A stretch of 64,000 nucleotides of DNA from an unicellular cyanobacterium SU2 (GCA_002110465.1 NEED01000069.1:62001-126000), one strand, 5' to 3'. Counted from the stretch's first letter, positions 52,475 through 62,308 are shown. Notes: generated from the sequence alone by a model not told the origin. Numbers and translations are program-made.

Positions 52475-54775
52475 ATGGTAAAAAAGGCAAATTCGAGTTC
52501 AAGCACAATCTCTGAAAAGCGAAAAGGGCGATCGCTTGCCTTACCGCAATTTCATCTAGCCACCCTAGTCTTATTAATGGGTGTTGGCCTGTTGAGTGCC
52601 TTATCAGTGAGTTGGTTACTGGGCAACCCTGCCATAACGAACCTGACCACGATCGCTCATCAAAATCAACTCAATCCCCCCTGGTTTGTTCGTGTCCCTG
52701 ATGCCCCCTATCGGCACGTCTTAACCGGAATTTTTCTGGCCTTATTGGCGATTATTGGGATGATTGTCCAAACTGTCCCGAAACCGACTCGATGGGCTAA
52801 AGCGATCGTTGCTGGTATTTTAATCGTCTTGGCCATACGGTATATACTCTGGCGGGTTCTGGCAACCCTGAATTTAAGCGATGCCGTAACGGGAATTTTC
52901 GCCCTCGCCTTATTATTAATCGAAATACCCTTTATTTTGACCGGTTTACCCCAACTATTTTGGGCTTCATGGGCTAGTGACTATAGTCGGCAAGCTGATC
53001 GCTATGAAATCTTAGTTAAACAGGGGGATTACCTACCCAAAGTAGATATTTTCATCCCTACCTACAATGAGTCGCAATCGATTGTAAGGCGCACTATTTT
53101 GGGCTGTCAGGCTATCGATTATTCCCCCAAGACGATTTATATTCTCGATGATGGTCAGCGATCGCAGATTCAATCCCTCGCCCAAGAATTGGGTTGTGAA
53201 TACATAACTCGTAGCGATCGCCGTCACTATAAGGCAGGTAATTTAAACCATGCTTTGCAACAAACTCACGGTGATCTCATTGCGGTATTTGATGCGGATT
53301 TCGTTCCAACTCGCAATTTTTTACAACGAACAGTTGGCTTTTTTCAACAACCTGATATTGGTCTGGTTCAATCCCATCAAAACTACTATAATCCTGATGC
53401 CCTAGTGCGGAATTTAGGATTAGCCAATTATTTAACTTCCCATCGAGAAAGCTTTTCTCGCTACGTTCAACCCACTATTGACAGTGTAAGAGCCACTATT
53501 TGTGATGGTTCTGCTTTTGTGGTTCGTCGGCGAAATCTCGAAAAGATTGGTGGTTTTGTCACGGAATCTTTGTGTGAGGATTACTTTACCGGAATGGTGT
53601 TAGATGCTCAAGGTCATCGAGTTATCTATCTTGACGAAAATCTCAGTGCTGGTCTGGCCGCAGAAAGTCTCAACGATTATATCAGCCAGTATCAACGCTG
53701 GTTGAGAGGAAGTTTGCAAGCTTTTTTCATTCATGCTAATCCCTTGACCCTTTCTGGGTTAACCTTGTCCCAACGAATTGCTCACATTGCCAATCTTTCT
53801 TACTGGTTGACCGGTTTTCCCCGTCTGCTGATTTTATTTGTCCCCATTCTGTGCGGATTCGCTAATATTTTTCCTCTGATTATTACTCCTGACGATTGGC
53901 TTTATTTCTTGTTTTTGCCCCATTTATTGGTGTTATTATCCATGAATTGGTTGAGCGATCGCTCTTCATCGGTTTTTCTGTCTGAAGTTTATACGGTTGT
54001 TCATGCTATTCCTTTTAGTTTAACGGCAATTCAAGCCTTACTCAGACCTTTTTCCCGTGGCTTTCAAGTTACACCAAAGGGCTTTTTTTCTAAAAGATTT
54101 AGGGTTAATGCTTGGCTGACAGTTCCCTTGGGAGTGTTTTGGGTTAGCAATGGGGCAACGTTGATCAGCTTTCTTTGGCAGCATATTGATAGGTCTGAGA
54201 AAATAACCTCTTCATTTTCTGGGCTATCTCAAGGAGTAGTCGGTATTGTGATCTTTTGGTCAGTTTATAACCTAATTCTCTTAGGATTAGCTATTCTAGC
54301 TTGTATCGATGCCCCTAAACCAGAAAATTATGAGTGGTTTAAATTTCAACGACCGGTCATTTTGGGTGGGGAGGAGAGTCCGGTTAGGGGAGTCACCTAT
54401 TTAGTCTCAGAAAAAGGTGTTCGGGTTCGATTAAATGCTCAATCTCGACAAAAACAAAACCTTTGTGTGGGGGACGTTGTGAGTATCGAAATTCAGATCA
54501 ATGAATGGCCAGGAAATCTTAAAATACAAGGGTCAGTGATTAAAATAGTTAGAAATCAGGAAACTTCTCAACAAGAAATTGATCTGACCTTTGAGTCGGT
54601 CACTTCCCAACAGTACCGCCATATTGTACAGTTATTATTTTGCCGTCCTGGCCAATGGACTAGACGAAATCATCCTAATGAATTGCAAACATTTGTTGTT
54701 TTAGTTAAGCGAATGTTTCGACCTCGCTTTTTCTTGAGGAAGGATCAAGAGATTGATGCTATTCCTATTCGCTAA
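52475..54775 (+). CDS. Cellulose synthase-like family 2 glycosyltransferase with PilZ domain
   Basis: 766-residue membrane enzyme of the BcsA type. Order: two N-terminal helices (to residue 50), two more (80-160), then cytosolic GT-A domain with IPTYNESQSIVRRT, ILDDGQRSQIQ, FDADFVPTRNF (DxD), ICDGSAFVVRRRNLEKIGGF, LCEDYFTG (TED-like) and YQRWLRGSLQ (QxxRW). Four to five more helices follow. The C-terminal PilZ-like domain (ESPVRGVTYLVSEKGVRVRL, NLKIQGSVIKIVRNQETSQQ) should bind c-di-GMP, although a classical RxxxR is not obvious. Exopolysaccharide, possibly cellulose; no bcsB here. Confidence 0.88.
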   Translation: MVKKANSSSSTISEKRKGRSLALPQFHLATLVLLMGVGLLSALSVSWLLGNPAITNLTTIAHQNQLNPPWFVRVPDAPYRHVLTGIFLALLAIIGMIVQTVPKPTRWAKAIVAGILIVLAIRYILWRVLATLNLSDAVTGIFALALLLIEIPFILTGLPQLFWASWASDYSRQADRYEILVKQGDYLPKVDIFIPTYNESQSIVRRTILGCQAIDYSPKTIYILDDGQRSQIQSLAQELGCEYITRSDRRHYKAGNLNHALQQTHGDLIAVFDADFVPTRNFLQRTVGFFQQPDIGLVQSHQNYYNPDALVRNLGLANYLTSHRESFSRYVQPTIDSVRATICDGSAFVVRRRNLEKIGGFVTESLCEDYFTGMVLDAQGHRVIYLDENLSAGLAAESLNDYISQYQRWLRGSLQAFFIHANPLTLSGLTLSQRIAHIANLSYWLTGFPRLLILFVPILCGFANIFPLIITPDDWLYFLFLPHLLVLLSMNWLSDRSSSVFLSEVYTVVHAIPFSLTAIQALLRPFSRGFQVTPKGFFSKRFRVNAWLTVPLGVFWVSNGATLISFLWQHIDRSEKITSSFSGLSQGVVGIVIFWSVYNLILLGLAILACIDAPKPENYEWFKFQRPVILGGEESPVRGVTYLVSEKGVRVRLNAQSRQKQNLCVGDVVSIEIQINEWPGNLKIQGSVIKIVRNQETSQQEIDLTFESVTSQQYRHIVQLLFCRPGQWTRRNHPNELQTFVVLVKRMFRPRFFLRKDQEIDAIPIR

Positions 54776-56311
54776 TTATAAAAATTCAGCCTTGATATTA
54801 AGTTTTTTGATTGCTTTACTAAGTTTATTAGAAGGACGAAAGACAAATATTTTTGATTGATTATTGTCAACAACTGACTTAAGAAAGTCTGGTTTAGGTG
54901 GATAACTTAAAGGGAGGATTTTAACATCATCATTGAGAAAGTAACTCAAAGAAATCAATTCCCCAACATTAAGATAAGAATTTCCGCGATCGGTAATTAA
55001 TAAGGGAGATGAATGAGTATTAACGAGAGCAACTATTTTATTATTAGAATAACTGGTTCCTTTTGCCCATGAAGTCTCAGAAAGTGCGTTTTTTGTATTA
55101 GATATTATACTAGCGGTTAAAACTAAAGCAATGATAATAGTCCCAACTTTATAGCTTCTTTTCAATATTTCAGAGAAAAAATAAGCAACAGCAAGCTGTA
55201 CTCCTAAAAAACAAGGAAGTAAATAACGAGTAATAGTAGATCTTCTCGCCTCAAATAATATATCTGGAATAACTAATAATAAAAAAGGAACAAAAATAGA
55301 TATCAAAATATATAGTTTGGCTGTTTGATTAGCCCTAATAAAAACAGTATAGATGGCAGCTAAAATCAATAAAATAAATAATAATCTTTCTAAATAAATA
55401 ACAAAATTATCAATTCCAAAGTTAAGATCAATGAATAAAGATGTAAAACTTAGCATCCAAAATTTTAGATAATAAACTATGGTTTGTTTTCCTTGTACCC
55501 AACTAGAACTATTAGAAGCATTTTCAAAATTGTTAATCAAGACAATAATCCAAGGACTATAAAGAATTATCCAACTAAGAATCGCAGATAAAAACTTTGG
55601 TAAAATTGCTTTCCATTGTTTATTTAATATTGTTTTGAAAATAATAAAGATACTTTGACTAATTAAAGTTAAGAGAAAAAATAAATGAGTGTAAAGTCCA
55701 ATAACGCCAGTAATACTGTACAAAACCCAATTTTTATAACTGGGTTTCTCGATAGCTTTAAGCAGTAACAAACTACTGGTAATAATCAATAAAGTGAATA
55801 AACTATACTGACGTGCGGTTTGATCATATAAAATATTAACAGGAGATAAACTGAGTAAAATAACTGAAAAAATAGCCGTTACTTTTGAATTAAATAATTT
55901 AAAAGACAATAAATAAATCAATGGGAGTGAAAAGAGACTAATTACAATAGGTAAACTTCGATAAGCAGTTAAAGAACTTCCAAAACTTTTCACCCAATAA
56001 CGAGTAATTAAAAAATATAAAGGTGGATGCTGAGGAACCTCTTTTGCTAGGGCATTAACGGTATCAATAGAGGTACTTTTTGGTTTAATATTTTGGAATT
56101 TTAGAATCTGATTCGGGTTTATTATTTTATCGACGAAAATTTGATCATTAACCTCACCTACAGTAAATCCCGATGAGCGAATTGATGTAAAAAATTCATC
56201 TAGCCAGTAAACTTTTTGTTCTAAATTAATACACCTAAAAACAATCCCTAATGAGATTAAAACAATAATTAATATTAAAATCAAACGATTTTTATTTTTA
56301 AGAATTTTCAT
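54776..56311 (-). CDS. GT39-like membrane glycosyltransferase
   Basis: 511 residues, about eleven hydrophobic helices. The motif after helix one is YWLDEFFTSIRSSGFTVGE (LDE acidic motif) and then EVPQHPPLYFLITRYWVKSF, both typical of DUF2723/GT39-type mannosyl- or arabinosyltransferases. C-terminal 70 residues soluble. Substrate unknown. It converges with the cellulose-synthase-like gene (stops adjacent) and is 2 bp downstream of dnaB on the same strand. Confidence 0.8.
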   Translation of the reverse strand: MKILKNKNRLILILIIVLISLGIVFRCINLEQKVYWLDEFFTSIRSSGFTVGEVNDQIFVDKIINPNQILKFQNIKPKSTSIDTVNALAKEVPQHPPLYFLITRYWVKSFGSSLTAYRSLPIVISLFSLPLIYLLSFKLFNSKVTAIFSVILLSLSPVNILYDQTARQYSLFTLLIITSSLLLLKAIEKPSYKNWVLYSITGVIGLYTHLFFLLTLISQSIFIIFKTILNKQWKAILPKFLSAILSWIILYSPWIIVLINNFENASNSSSWVQGKQTIVYYLKFWMLSFTSLFIDLNFGIDNFVIYLERLLFILLILAAIYTVFIRANQTAKLYILISIFVPFLLLVIPDILFEARRSTITRYLLPCFLGVQLAVAYFFSEILKRSYKVGTIIIALVLTASIISNTKNALSETSWAKGTSYSNNKIVALVNTHSSPLLITDRGNSYLNVGELISLSYFLNDDVKILPLSYPPKPDFLKSVVDNNQSKIFVFRPSNKLSKAIKKLNIKAEFL

Positions 56312-56313
56312 TA

Positions 56314-57651
56314 TTAGTGATAATTTGAGGGATTTTGCATATTAAGAAATTGCGTAAATTCTGGCTGAAATAATAATTTAACAGGACCGGTTGGCCCGTT
56401 ACGATGTTTGGTAATGATTATCTCTGCAATTCCTCGATCTACGGTATCAGGGTTATAATACTCATCACGATACAACATCATAATTAAATCCGCATCCTGT
56501 TCAATGGCGCCACTTTCCCTTAAATCTGACATCATAGGACGTTTATTATTTCTGGCTTCAACAGCGCGACTTAACTGGGATAAAGCAATAACAGGAACAT
56601 TGACTTCGCGGGCTAATCCTTTCAAAGAACGGGTAATTCTAGACAATTCTTGAGTCCGATTCTCACTTCCACCGCCTTCCATTAATTGTAAATAATCAAT
56701 TAAAACTAACCCTAACTCTCCCCTTTTTTCAGCTTGTAAACGCCTTACCTGAGAGCGAATTTGCATCACGGTTATATTAGCAGCATCATCAATATAAATA
56801 GGCATTTCGGATAAGGTTCCTAGGGCTAAGTTTAACTTTTCGTATTCATTTTGAACGAATCTTCCCGTGCGTAAACGATTCCCTTCAATTTTGGACTCAG
56901 CAGCTAATAATCTCAAGGAAAGTTGTTCCTTTGACATTTCTAAACTAAAAATAGCTATAGGTAACTGACTATTCTTAGCAATATTAGCAGCCATCGCTAA
57001 GCCAAAAGCTGTTTTCCCCATAGAAGGCCGTCCCGCAATAATAATTAAATCAGAACGCTGTAACCCTCCTGTCATCGCATCTAAATCATAAAAATCGGTT
57101 TTAATCCCAGGTAAAGACGTTTTTTGATGGCGTTTTTCCAATTCATTGTAGGTTTGCACTAAAGTATCAGCAATGGGAATTAATCCTTCTTGAGGACGCT
57201 TTTGCGTTAAGCCAAAAATTTTCTTTTCTGACTCATCTAAAACTTGGTCTAATTCCTTGGTACTTTCAAACCCTAAGTCTACGATTTCATGACCGGCTGA
57301 AATTAATTGACGGCGTAAGTATTTCTCCATTACCATTGCACCATAACGGTCAATATTTACCGCCGATACTGTTCGATCTAACAATTGGGTTAACTGATCA
57401 ATACCCCCTATTTTATCTAACAGTTGATGATCTTCAAGATGACTTTTTACTGTTAATAAATCAACTGGTTTTCCTTGGGCGTGAAGCTTCAAAGCTGCTT
57501 CATAAATTTCTTTGTGAACTTGGACATAAAAAGCATCTGGGGTAATTAAATCCACTACTCGCCCCATTGCATCTCGATCTAGTAAAATACCGCCTAAAAT
57601 CGATTCTTCTGCTTCAATATTTTGGGGAGGTAGGGCATTATTATAAACCAT
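56314..57651 (-). CDS. dnaB: Replicative DNA helicase
   Basis: 445-residue hexameric helicase that unwinds DNA at the fork. N-terminal primase-interacting domain (PPQNIEAEESILGGILLDRD), Walker A GRPSMGKT at 207-214, Walker B ENGLVLIDYLQLM region, and SQLSRAVEARNNKRPMMSDL with RESGAIEQDADLIMMLYRD. No intein, although many cyanobacterial DnaB proteins have one. It is cotranscribed with the GT39-like gene downstream. Confidence 0.97.
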   Translation of the reverse strand: MVYNNALPPQNIEAEESILGGILLDRDAMGRVVDLITPDAFYVQVHKEIYEAALKLHAQGKPVDLLTVKSHLEDHQLLDKIGGIDQLTQLLDRTVSAVNIDRYGAMVMEKYLRRQLISAGHEIVDLGFESTKELDQVLDESEKKIFGLTQKRPQEGLIPIADTLVQTYNELEKRHQKTSLPGIKTDFYDLDAMTGGLQRSDLIIIAGRPSMGKTAFGLAMAANIAKNSQLPIAIFSLEMSKEQLSLRLLAAESKIEGNRLRTGRFVQNEYEKLNLALGTLSEMPIYIDDAANITVMQIRSQVRRLQAEKRGELGLVLIDYLQLMEGGGSENRTQELSRITRSLKGLAREVNVPVIALSQLSRAVEARNNKRPMMSDLRESGAIEQDADLIMMLYRDEYYNPDTVDRGIAEIIITKHRNGPTGPVKLLFQPEFTQFLNMQNPSNYH

Positions 57652-57737
57652 ATTTTTTGATTGATTTAAGATATTAAAGAGCTAAATTATATTATACTAA
57701 AATCTCTTACAAGTACACAAATACTGAATAGACAAAG

Positions 57738-57773
57738 AAAAAAAAGTGCGCTACTTAAATAATCGTAACGCAC
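57738..57773 (-). terminator. Intrinsic terminator after tal
   Basis: On the minus strand GTGCGTTAC pairs imperfectly with GTAGCGCAC around a 10-nt loop, followed by eight T residues. It lies downstream of tal and upstream of dnaB. Confidence 0.8.
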
Positions 57774-57800
57774 CCAACTAATTAAACTTTAAAAACAGAC

Positions 57801-58973
57801 TTAAGCTTCAACTAAACAAACAGCAGATCCTAATCCGGCAGCCATTTCTTCGGCCGTAATTTTACCATCATGGTTAGCATCGATCGCATCAAAAACCACA
57901 TCGGTTCCTGCCCATTCTTCACGGGTAATAAACCCATCTCCATCTAAGTCATAATTACGGAAGATATCAACTGCCGCATTACAGACTTTTTCTTCTCCTT
58001 CTAAACGGGCTAAACGATCTTTAAGCAACTCTTCTAACGCTTCTAATGCCTTAGTAAAGCCCTTAATTCCTTCGTCTAGCTTTTCAAAAGCCATCTTGTC
58101 GTCTTGGTGCATTTTGTCAAAAGTGGCTTTATCAATAGAAATTTTTTCAATCTCCATGTTAGCAGCCGCTTCTGGGTCGAGTTTACGAGGTAACTCCGCT
58201 TCTGTGGACTGTAATTGTTCTAAAAGCTTAGGAGAAATGGTCAATAAATCACAGCCAGCTAATTCAGAAATTTCTCCAATGTTGCGGAAACTTGCTCCCA
58301 TGACTTCGGTTTTATAACCGAATTTTTTGTAATAGTTGTAGATCTTAGTCACAGAAAGTACCCCAGGATCTTCGGTGGGGGCATATTCTTTGCCGGTTTC
58401 TTTTTTATACCAGTCAAGGATACGTCCTACAAAGGGAGAAATTAGGGTAACACCTGCTTCTGCACAGGCGATCGCTTGGTGAAGACCAAACAGGAGTGTT
58501 AAGTTACAGTGAATTCCTTCTTTTTCTAAGATTTCTGCTGCTTTAATTCCTTCCCAGGTAGACGCTATTTTAATCAAGATGCGATCGCGTGATACCCCAT
58601 TAGCTTCATACTCAGAAATTAAATAACGAGCTTTTTCTAAGGTTGCTTCGGTATCATAAGATAAACGAGCATCTACTTCAGTAGAAACTCGACCAGGAAT
58701 AATTTCGAGGATTTTTAACCCAAAAGAAACCGCTAGGCGATCAAAGGCTAAGGTAGCCACGTCAGAAGCTGAGGCATCTTTCCCTAATTTCGCCCGTGCT
58801 TGTTTAAGGGTGTCATCTACAATTGCTTGATATTGAGGCATTTGAGCCGCCGCCGTAATCAATGAAGGGTTGGTAGTGGCATCACGGGGCGTAAAAGTTT
58901 CAATCGCTTGAATATCCCCTGTATCAGCAACGACAATAGTAAATTCTCGTAATTGTTCGAGTAAATTGGTCAT
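57801..58973 (-). CDS. tal: Transaldolase with C-terminal EF-hand pair
   Basis: 390 residues. Transaldolase domain to about residue 325, with the Schiff-base Lys135 in [12 protein letters not shown] and [13 protein letters not shown]; it exchanges C3 units between sedoheptulose-7-P and glyceraldehyde-3-P in the oxidative pentose phosphate pathway. The C-terminal 60 residues form two EF-hand loops: [12 protein letters not shown] (342-353) and [12 protein letters not shown] (365-376), both with full Ca2+ ligand patterns. Such a fusion is known for cyanobacterial Tal and could make the enzyme calcium-responsive (inference). Confidence 0.95.
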   Translation of the reverse strand: MTNLLEQLREFTIVVADTGDIQAIETFTPRDATTNPSLITAAAQMPQYQAIVDDTLKQARAKLGKDASASDVATLAFDRLAVSFGLKILEIIPGRVSTEVDARLSYDTEATLEKARYLISEYEANGVSRDRILIKIASTWEGIKAAEILEKEGIHCNLTLLFGLHQAIACAEAGVTLISPFVGRILDWYKKETGKEYAPTEDPGVLSVTKIYNYYKKFGYKTEVMGASFRNIGEISELAGCDLLTISPKLLEQLQSTEAELPRKLDPEAAANMEIEKISIDKATFDKMHQDDKMAFEKLDEGIKGFTKALEALEELLKDRLARLEGEEKVCNAAVDIFRNYDLDGDGFITREEWAGTDVVFDAIDANHDGKITAEEMAAGLGSAVCLVEA

Positions 58974-59122
58974 AATTGCTCCTTATGAGATTCCTAATCA
59001 ATTTTTAAGATAGGGAGTGAAAGCTAAATGAACGTTAACAATGCCATTTCCTTTAACCTTATCAGGGGCAACCCTTCTACAGGAGTTAACTTCAGAAAGT
59101 TCTAATGATTGTTAGAAAAATT

Positions 59123-59530
59123 TCACCGTTGAGATTCTAAACGAATCACCCTCCCCTCTCCATCAGTCCGATACACCCAGGTTTGGGAACTATCAGATAT
59201 AACTATCCGCCATCCTTCAACCAATGCTTGGGTACAAAATTCATCGGGTTTTGCCAGTCCTAAACAGCCATCTGACCAAGTTTTTGCCTCAGAGTCTTGG
59301 ATGTCTAGATTTGAAGCTTCTATTGCGGTGACTTTCTCTACTTCTTGACGAACTGCATTGATAACCGTTGTTGGCGGTTCATTGTTAGTGATCATTGGTT
59401 TAGAGGTTTCTACAGAATTATTTGATTGAGGAGATGAAGAAATAGTAGGAGGAAGTTGGTCACTACAGCCTCCAAAACTCAGCCAGATTAATAAACAGCA
59501 ATACCCAAAGAATTTTTGGATTTTTTTCAT
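59123..59530 (-). CDS. Small lipoprotein
   Basis: 135 residues. Signal peptide KKIQKFFGYCCLLIWLSFGG with lipobox LSFGGC, so it is anchored by an N-terminal lipid. The mature part is polar and ends with a conserved cyanobacterial pattern CLGLAKPDEFCTQALVEGWR and WVYRTDGEGRVIRLES. Function unknown; similar domains occur in periplasmic proteins. Divergent from the ECF sigma operon. Confidence 0.75.
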   Translation of the reverse strand: MKKIQKFFGYCCLLIWLSFGGCSDQLPPTISSSPQSNNSVETSKPMITNNEPPTTVINAVRQEVEKVTAIEASNLDIQDSEAKTWSDGCLGLAKPDEFCTQALVEGWRIVISDSSQTWVYRTDGEGRVIRLESQR

Positions 59531-59710
59531 TTATTTTAACCCTATCAACCCAATTTTTTTGAGAAATCCAATTAATATTATTTTTACCTCTCCTAACTCA
59601 ATTTGATAACCTCTTAAGATCTATCTTATCGTTTTTTGATAATTTCTTGAACCTTTTAAACAACGTCTCAGTCTAAACCCATGAATTAACTGGTGAGGTA
59701 ACGCACAACC

Positions 59711-60277
59711 GTGTTAGCAGACAACCAAGCTGGTACAACAGACAAAGATTTAGTGCTGCGGTGTCAGCGAGGAGATTCTACCTCATTTCGACAACTGTAT
59801 CGACGTTATCAGCAACGAGTTCGGTCTACCCTGTATCAATTATGTGGCCGTGAAATGCTTGATGATTTAGTACAGGAAGTCTTTCTCCGAGTTTGGAAAG
59901 CATTACCTCGACTGCGAAACCCTAATTACTTCTCTACCTGGTTGTACCGAATTACCTGGAATGTAGCCACTGATAAAAGGCGGAAACTAGCTAAAAGTCC
60001 TTCTTTTACTGATGATAGCTCAACTTTAAAGATGACTCCTTCTCCATCATCAGAAACCCCCGACTTAATGCGATTACACTATCAGGACTTAGTTCAACAA
60101 GGGTTACAAACCCTCAGTTTAGAACATCGAGCGGTGTTAGTGTTACATGACTTAGAAGATGTTCCCCAAAAAGAGGTAGCGAATATTTTAAAGTTACCAG
60201 TAGGAACTGTTAAATCCCGTCTATTTTATGCGCGAAACAAAATTCGTCAATTTCTTCAGAAACAAGGAGCATTATAA
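59711..60277 (+). CDS. ECF-family RNA polymerase sigma factor
   Basis: 188 residues, GTG start. Region 2 (DLVQEVFLRVWKALPRLRNP, FSTWLYRITWNVATDKRRK) and region 4 (LEHRAVLVLHDLEDVPQKEV, LPVGTVKSRLFYARNKIRQ) are both present; region 3 is absent, as in ECF sigmas. The stop overlaps the anti-sigma ATG (TAATG), so the two are coupled. It should direct RNA polymerase to an envelope-stress regulon. Confidence 0.92.
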   Translation: MLADNQAGTTDKDLVLRCQRGDSTSFRQLYRRYQQRVRSTLYQLCGREMLDDLVQEVFLRVWKALPRLRNPNYFSTWLYRITWNVATDKRRKLAKSPSFTDDSSTLKMTPSPSSETPDLMRLHYQDLVQQGLQTLSLEHRAVLVLHDLEDVPQKEVANILKLPVGTVKSRLFYARNKIRQFLQKQGAL

Positions 60278-60675
60278 TGTCTGAATCTCCCCGTGATGAG
60301 CATCAAAATGTAATCTCCTTCCTTAAACAATATCGTCCCTTACCTCCACCTGAAAACCCCTCCCTTGAAAAGCAATTAATCCATCAGGTTTCTCAAGAGT
60401 CTCAAGACAAACGTTATAAAAATCGTCTTTGGATTTTATTAATTCCTGGTGCAGTGGTTGCTAGTTTAGCAGCCATGGGCAGTAATTATCGTTGGTTTCA
60501 ACCCTCTTACCAATGGGGAGGGAGAGGAAATGTAACGGAACTAGAAACCTTTATGGTAGAAAGTTGGCAAGAAACCCTAGGGGAAATGCCAAGCACTCAC
60601 CCTTATCGGCCACTATATTCCGAGTGGTTGTTATTAGGATCTCCCGAAAAAAAATATTTAGTATCGAGTCCCTAA
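60277..60675 (+). CDS. Probable anti-sigma factor, membrane-anchored
   Basis: 132 residues with a single transmembrane helix (LWILLIPGAVVASLAAMGSN, residues 49-68), an N-terminal cytosolic part (HQNVISFLKQYRPLPPPENP) and a periplasmic tail. Its place directly after the ECF sigma gene, with 1-bp overlap, and its topology support an anti-sigma role. No zinc motif (HxxxCxxC) is seen, so it would not be a ZAS-type anti-sigma. Confidence 0.72.
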   Translation: MSESPRDEHQNVISFLKQYRPLPPPENPSLEKQLIHQVSQESQDKRYKNRLWILLIPGAVVASLAAMGSNYRWFQPSYQWGGRGNVTELETFMVESWQETLGEMPSTHPYRPLYSEWLLLGSPEKKYLVSSP

Positions 60676-60735
60676 CCTCTCTTGTTGTTTTACCAATTTA
60701 TTAACCGACTGCAATTAATTTAGGAGATATTCGTC

Positions 60736-61266
60736 ATGAAATGTCATCGCAGAAAATTTAATCGCAAAATGCTCATGGCATCTTTGTTAACGCTTCCCTT
60801 ACACAGTACCGTTGCTTTTGCTGACCCCTTAGTAGAATCAGATTGTTCTGTCGGTTTGTGTGAATCGCAAAACTATGCTCAAAGACGTGGTGAAGGAAGA
60901 CAAGCAGGCCGAGGCGGTCCAGAAAAATTAATGGAACAACTGAACCTCACAGAGGAACAAGTCAACGAACTTAATTCCATTCGTCAAAAATATCGTCCTC
61001 AAATGGAACAATTGTGGGAAAAAATGCAAACAATCCGTCAAGACTTAAGACAAATGATGCAAGGTAATACCTCCACCGCAGATATTAGGGCTAAACATCA
61101 AGAAGTGATTAGCCTCGATCAACAAATACATAATCTACGCTTTGAAAGTATGCTAGAAATGCGGGAAACTCTCACCCCTGAACAACGGGCTCAATTTGCT
61201 GAGTTAATGGAGGAACGCCGCGCAGCTCGCAGAAATGGCCGTCGAAGAAATCAGTTCACGCCTTAA
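60736..61266 (+). CDS. Spy/CpxP-like periplasmic LTXXQ protein
   Basis: 176 residues. Signal peptide (MLMASLLTLPLHSTVAFADP) and a mature helical region with two LTxxQ motifs: LNLTEEQVNELNSIRQKYRP and ETLTPEQRAQFAELMEERRA. Spy and CpxP are periplasmic chaperones or stress sensors, sometimes metal-responsive. As third gene after the ECF sigma and anti-sigma, it may be both a target and a feedback sensor. The C-terminus is highly basic (RRAARRNGRRRNQ). Confidence 0.85.
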   Translation: MKCHRRKFNRKMLMASLLTLPLHSTVAFADPLVESDCSVGLCESQNYAQRRGEGRQAGRGGPEKLMEQLNLTEEQVNELNSIRQKYRPQMEQLWEKMQTIRQDLRQMMQGNTSTADIRAKHQEVISLDQQIHNLRFESMLEMRETLTPEQRAQFAELMEERRAARRNGRRRNQFTP

Positions 61267-61273
61267 AAACTGT

Positions 61274-61401
61274 TTGTCAAGAAAATATTTGAAGGAAGGT
61301 GCGTTAGGCCAATTCCCATTCTGGCGACACAAATTAAAATTTTACCAGTTTAGGTACGCTACCCTTGTCTTAATACCATTATCCTTTTATTTTCTTGACA
61401 A
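61274..61401. repeat. MITE-like segment with 14-bp terminal inverted repeats
   Basis: TTGTCAAGAAAATA at 61274 and its exact reverse complement at 61388 bound 128 bp with no open frame. It could be a small nonautonomous element or a chance feature; target-site duplications were not identified. It lies in the 332-bp gap between the Spy-like and NERD genes, where no gene was found. Confidence 0.35.
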
Positions 61402-61598
61402 CTTTTTATAATCATCAAATATTAATTAATAAAACATAAATCCTTCAATATACTAGCATAATTATCTTTCTGCCAAAAATAACGGCTCTTCTTAGACGTC
61501 CTTAGACCGCCTTAGTAATTTGAGAATTAGTTTTGGGAATTTTATGAATATAACCAATCAAATTGGTTGATTGTACTTCATGCTGATCTAGGTGAATT

Positions 61599-62189
61599 AT
61601 GGCTAGAATGTTTCCTGAAAACCTCAATTTTTTTGACATTTGTAGTCAGTCTAAGCAATTTTTATATAAGTTATTTAAAAATAAATTATCTGATGAATTC
61701 ACGGTTTTTCATTCAGCTAAGTGGCAAGTCACCAATTTTCAAGGTAAGACACAAAAGCGTCAGACTGATTTTATTATTGTTTCTCCTAAGTTAGGAATTC
61801 TTATTTTAGAAGTTCAAGAAGGAGAAATAGAATATAATAATCATCAATGGTATATGAATAAACAGCTGACTCAAGATCCCTTTAGTCAAGCTTGCGATAG
61901 TAAATATAGCTTGCTAACACTTCTAAAAAACCGACCTTTTTGGCTGAATAAGTCGATTGTCATTGGTCATGCTGTCGCTTTCCCAGATCTAACAATTAAT
62001 CATAATTTAGGAGTCCACGCTCCCTCAGAAATTATTTTAGATCAACCTCAATTATTTCGGTTAGAAGATTGGACGAAATCAGTGATGATTCATTGGCAAC
62101 AGAAGTCTGATGATCAGGGGGAATTAGGGCAACAAGCAATTCCTGAATTAATTAATGTTTTTGAGGATTCAGTTGCTCTATCATTTTGA
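61599..62189 (+). CDS. NERD-domain protein, probably truncated
   Basis: 196 residues. The nuclease-related NERD motif is seen in DEFTVFHSAKWQV, then KRQTDFIIVSPKLGILILEV with EGEIEYNNHQWYM and DPFSQACDSKYSLLTLLKNR, and a helical end. In many cyanobacterial proteins an SF1 helicase follows the NERD domain; here the frame stops just where it would begin (PELINVFEDSVALSF). Either a stand-alone NERD protein or a truncated helicase gene. DNA processing is the probable role. Confidence 0.65.
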   Translation: MARMFPENLNFFDICSQSKQFLYKLFKNKLSDEFTVFHSAKWQVTNFQGKTQKRQTDFIIVSPKLGILILEVQEGEIEYNNHQWYMNKQLTQDPFSQACDSKYSLLTLLKNRPFWLNKSIVIGHAVAFPDLTINHNLGVHAPSEIILDQPQLFRLEDWTKSVMIHWQQKSDDQGELGQQAIPELINVFEDSVALSF

Positions 62190-62308
62190 GGGTTATGAAG
62201 GGTTTGACTACTTTCAACAAACATGACCCTTGAAAATGTAATCGTCACAGTGTCAAAATAAAGACTGGGCAATTCAACAAGATTCACTTTGGGACGCGAG
62301 GCTATCAG

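Noticed and set aside
56314-57651. Intein in DnaB
   Set aside because: The frame reads through Walker A and B and the RecA core without insertion; length 445 is that of an intein-free protein.
61389-61412. Promoter TTGACA...TATAAT near the NERD gene
   Set aside because: The two hexamers are only six bases apart, far from the 16-18 needed.
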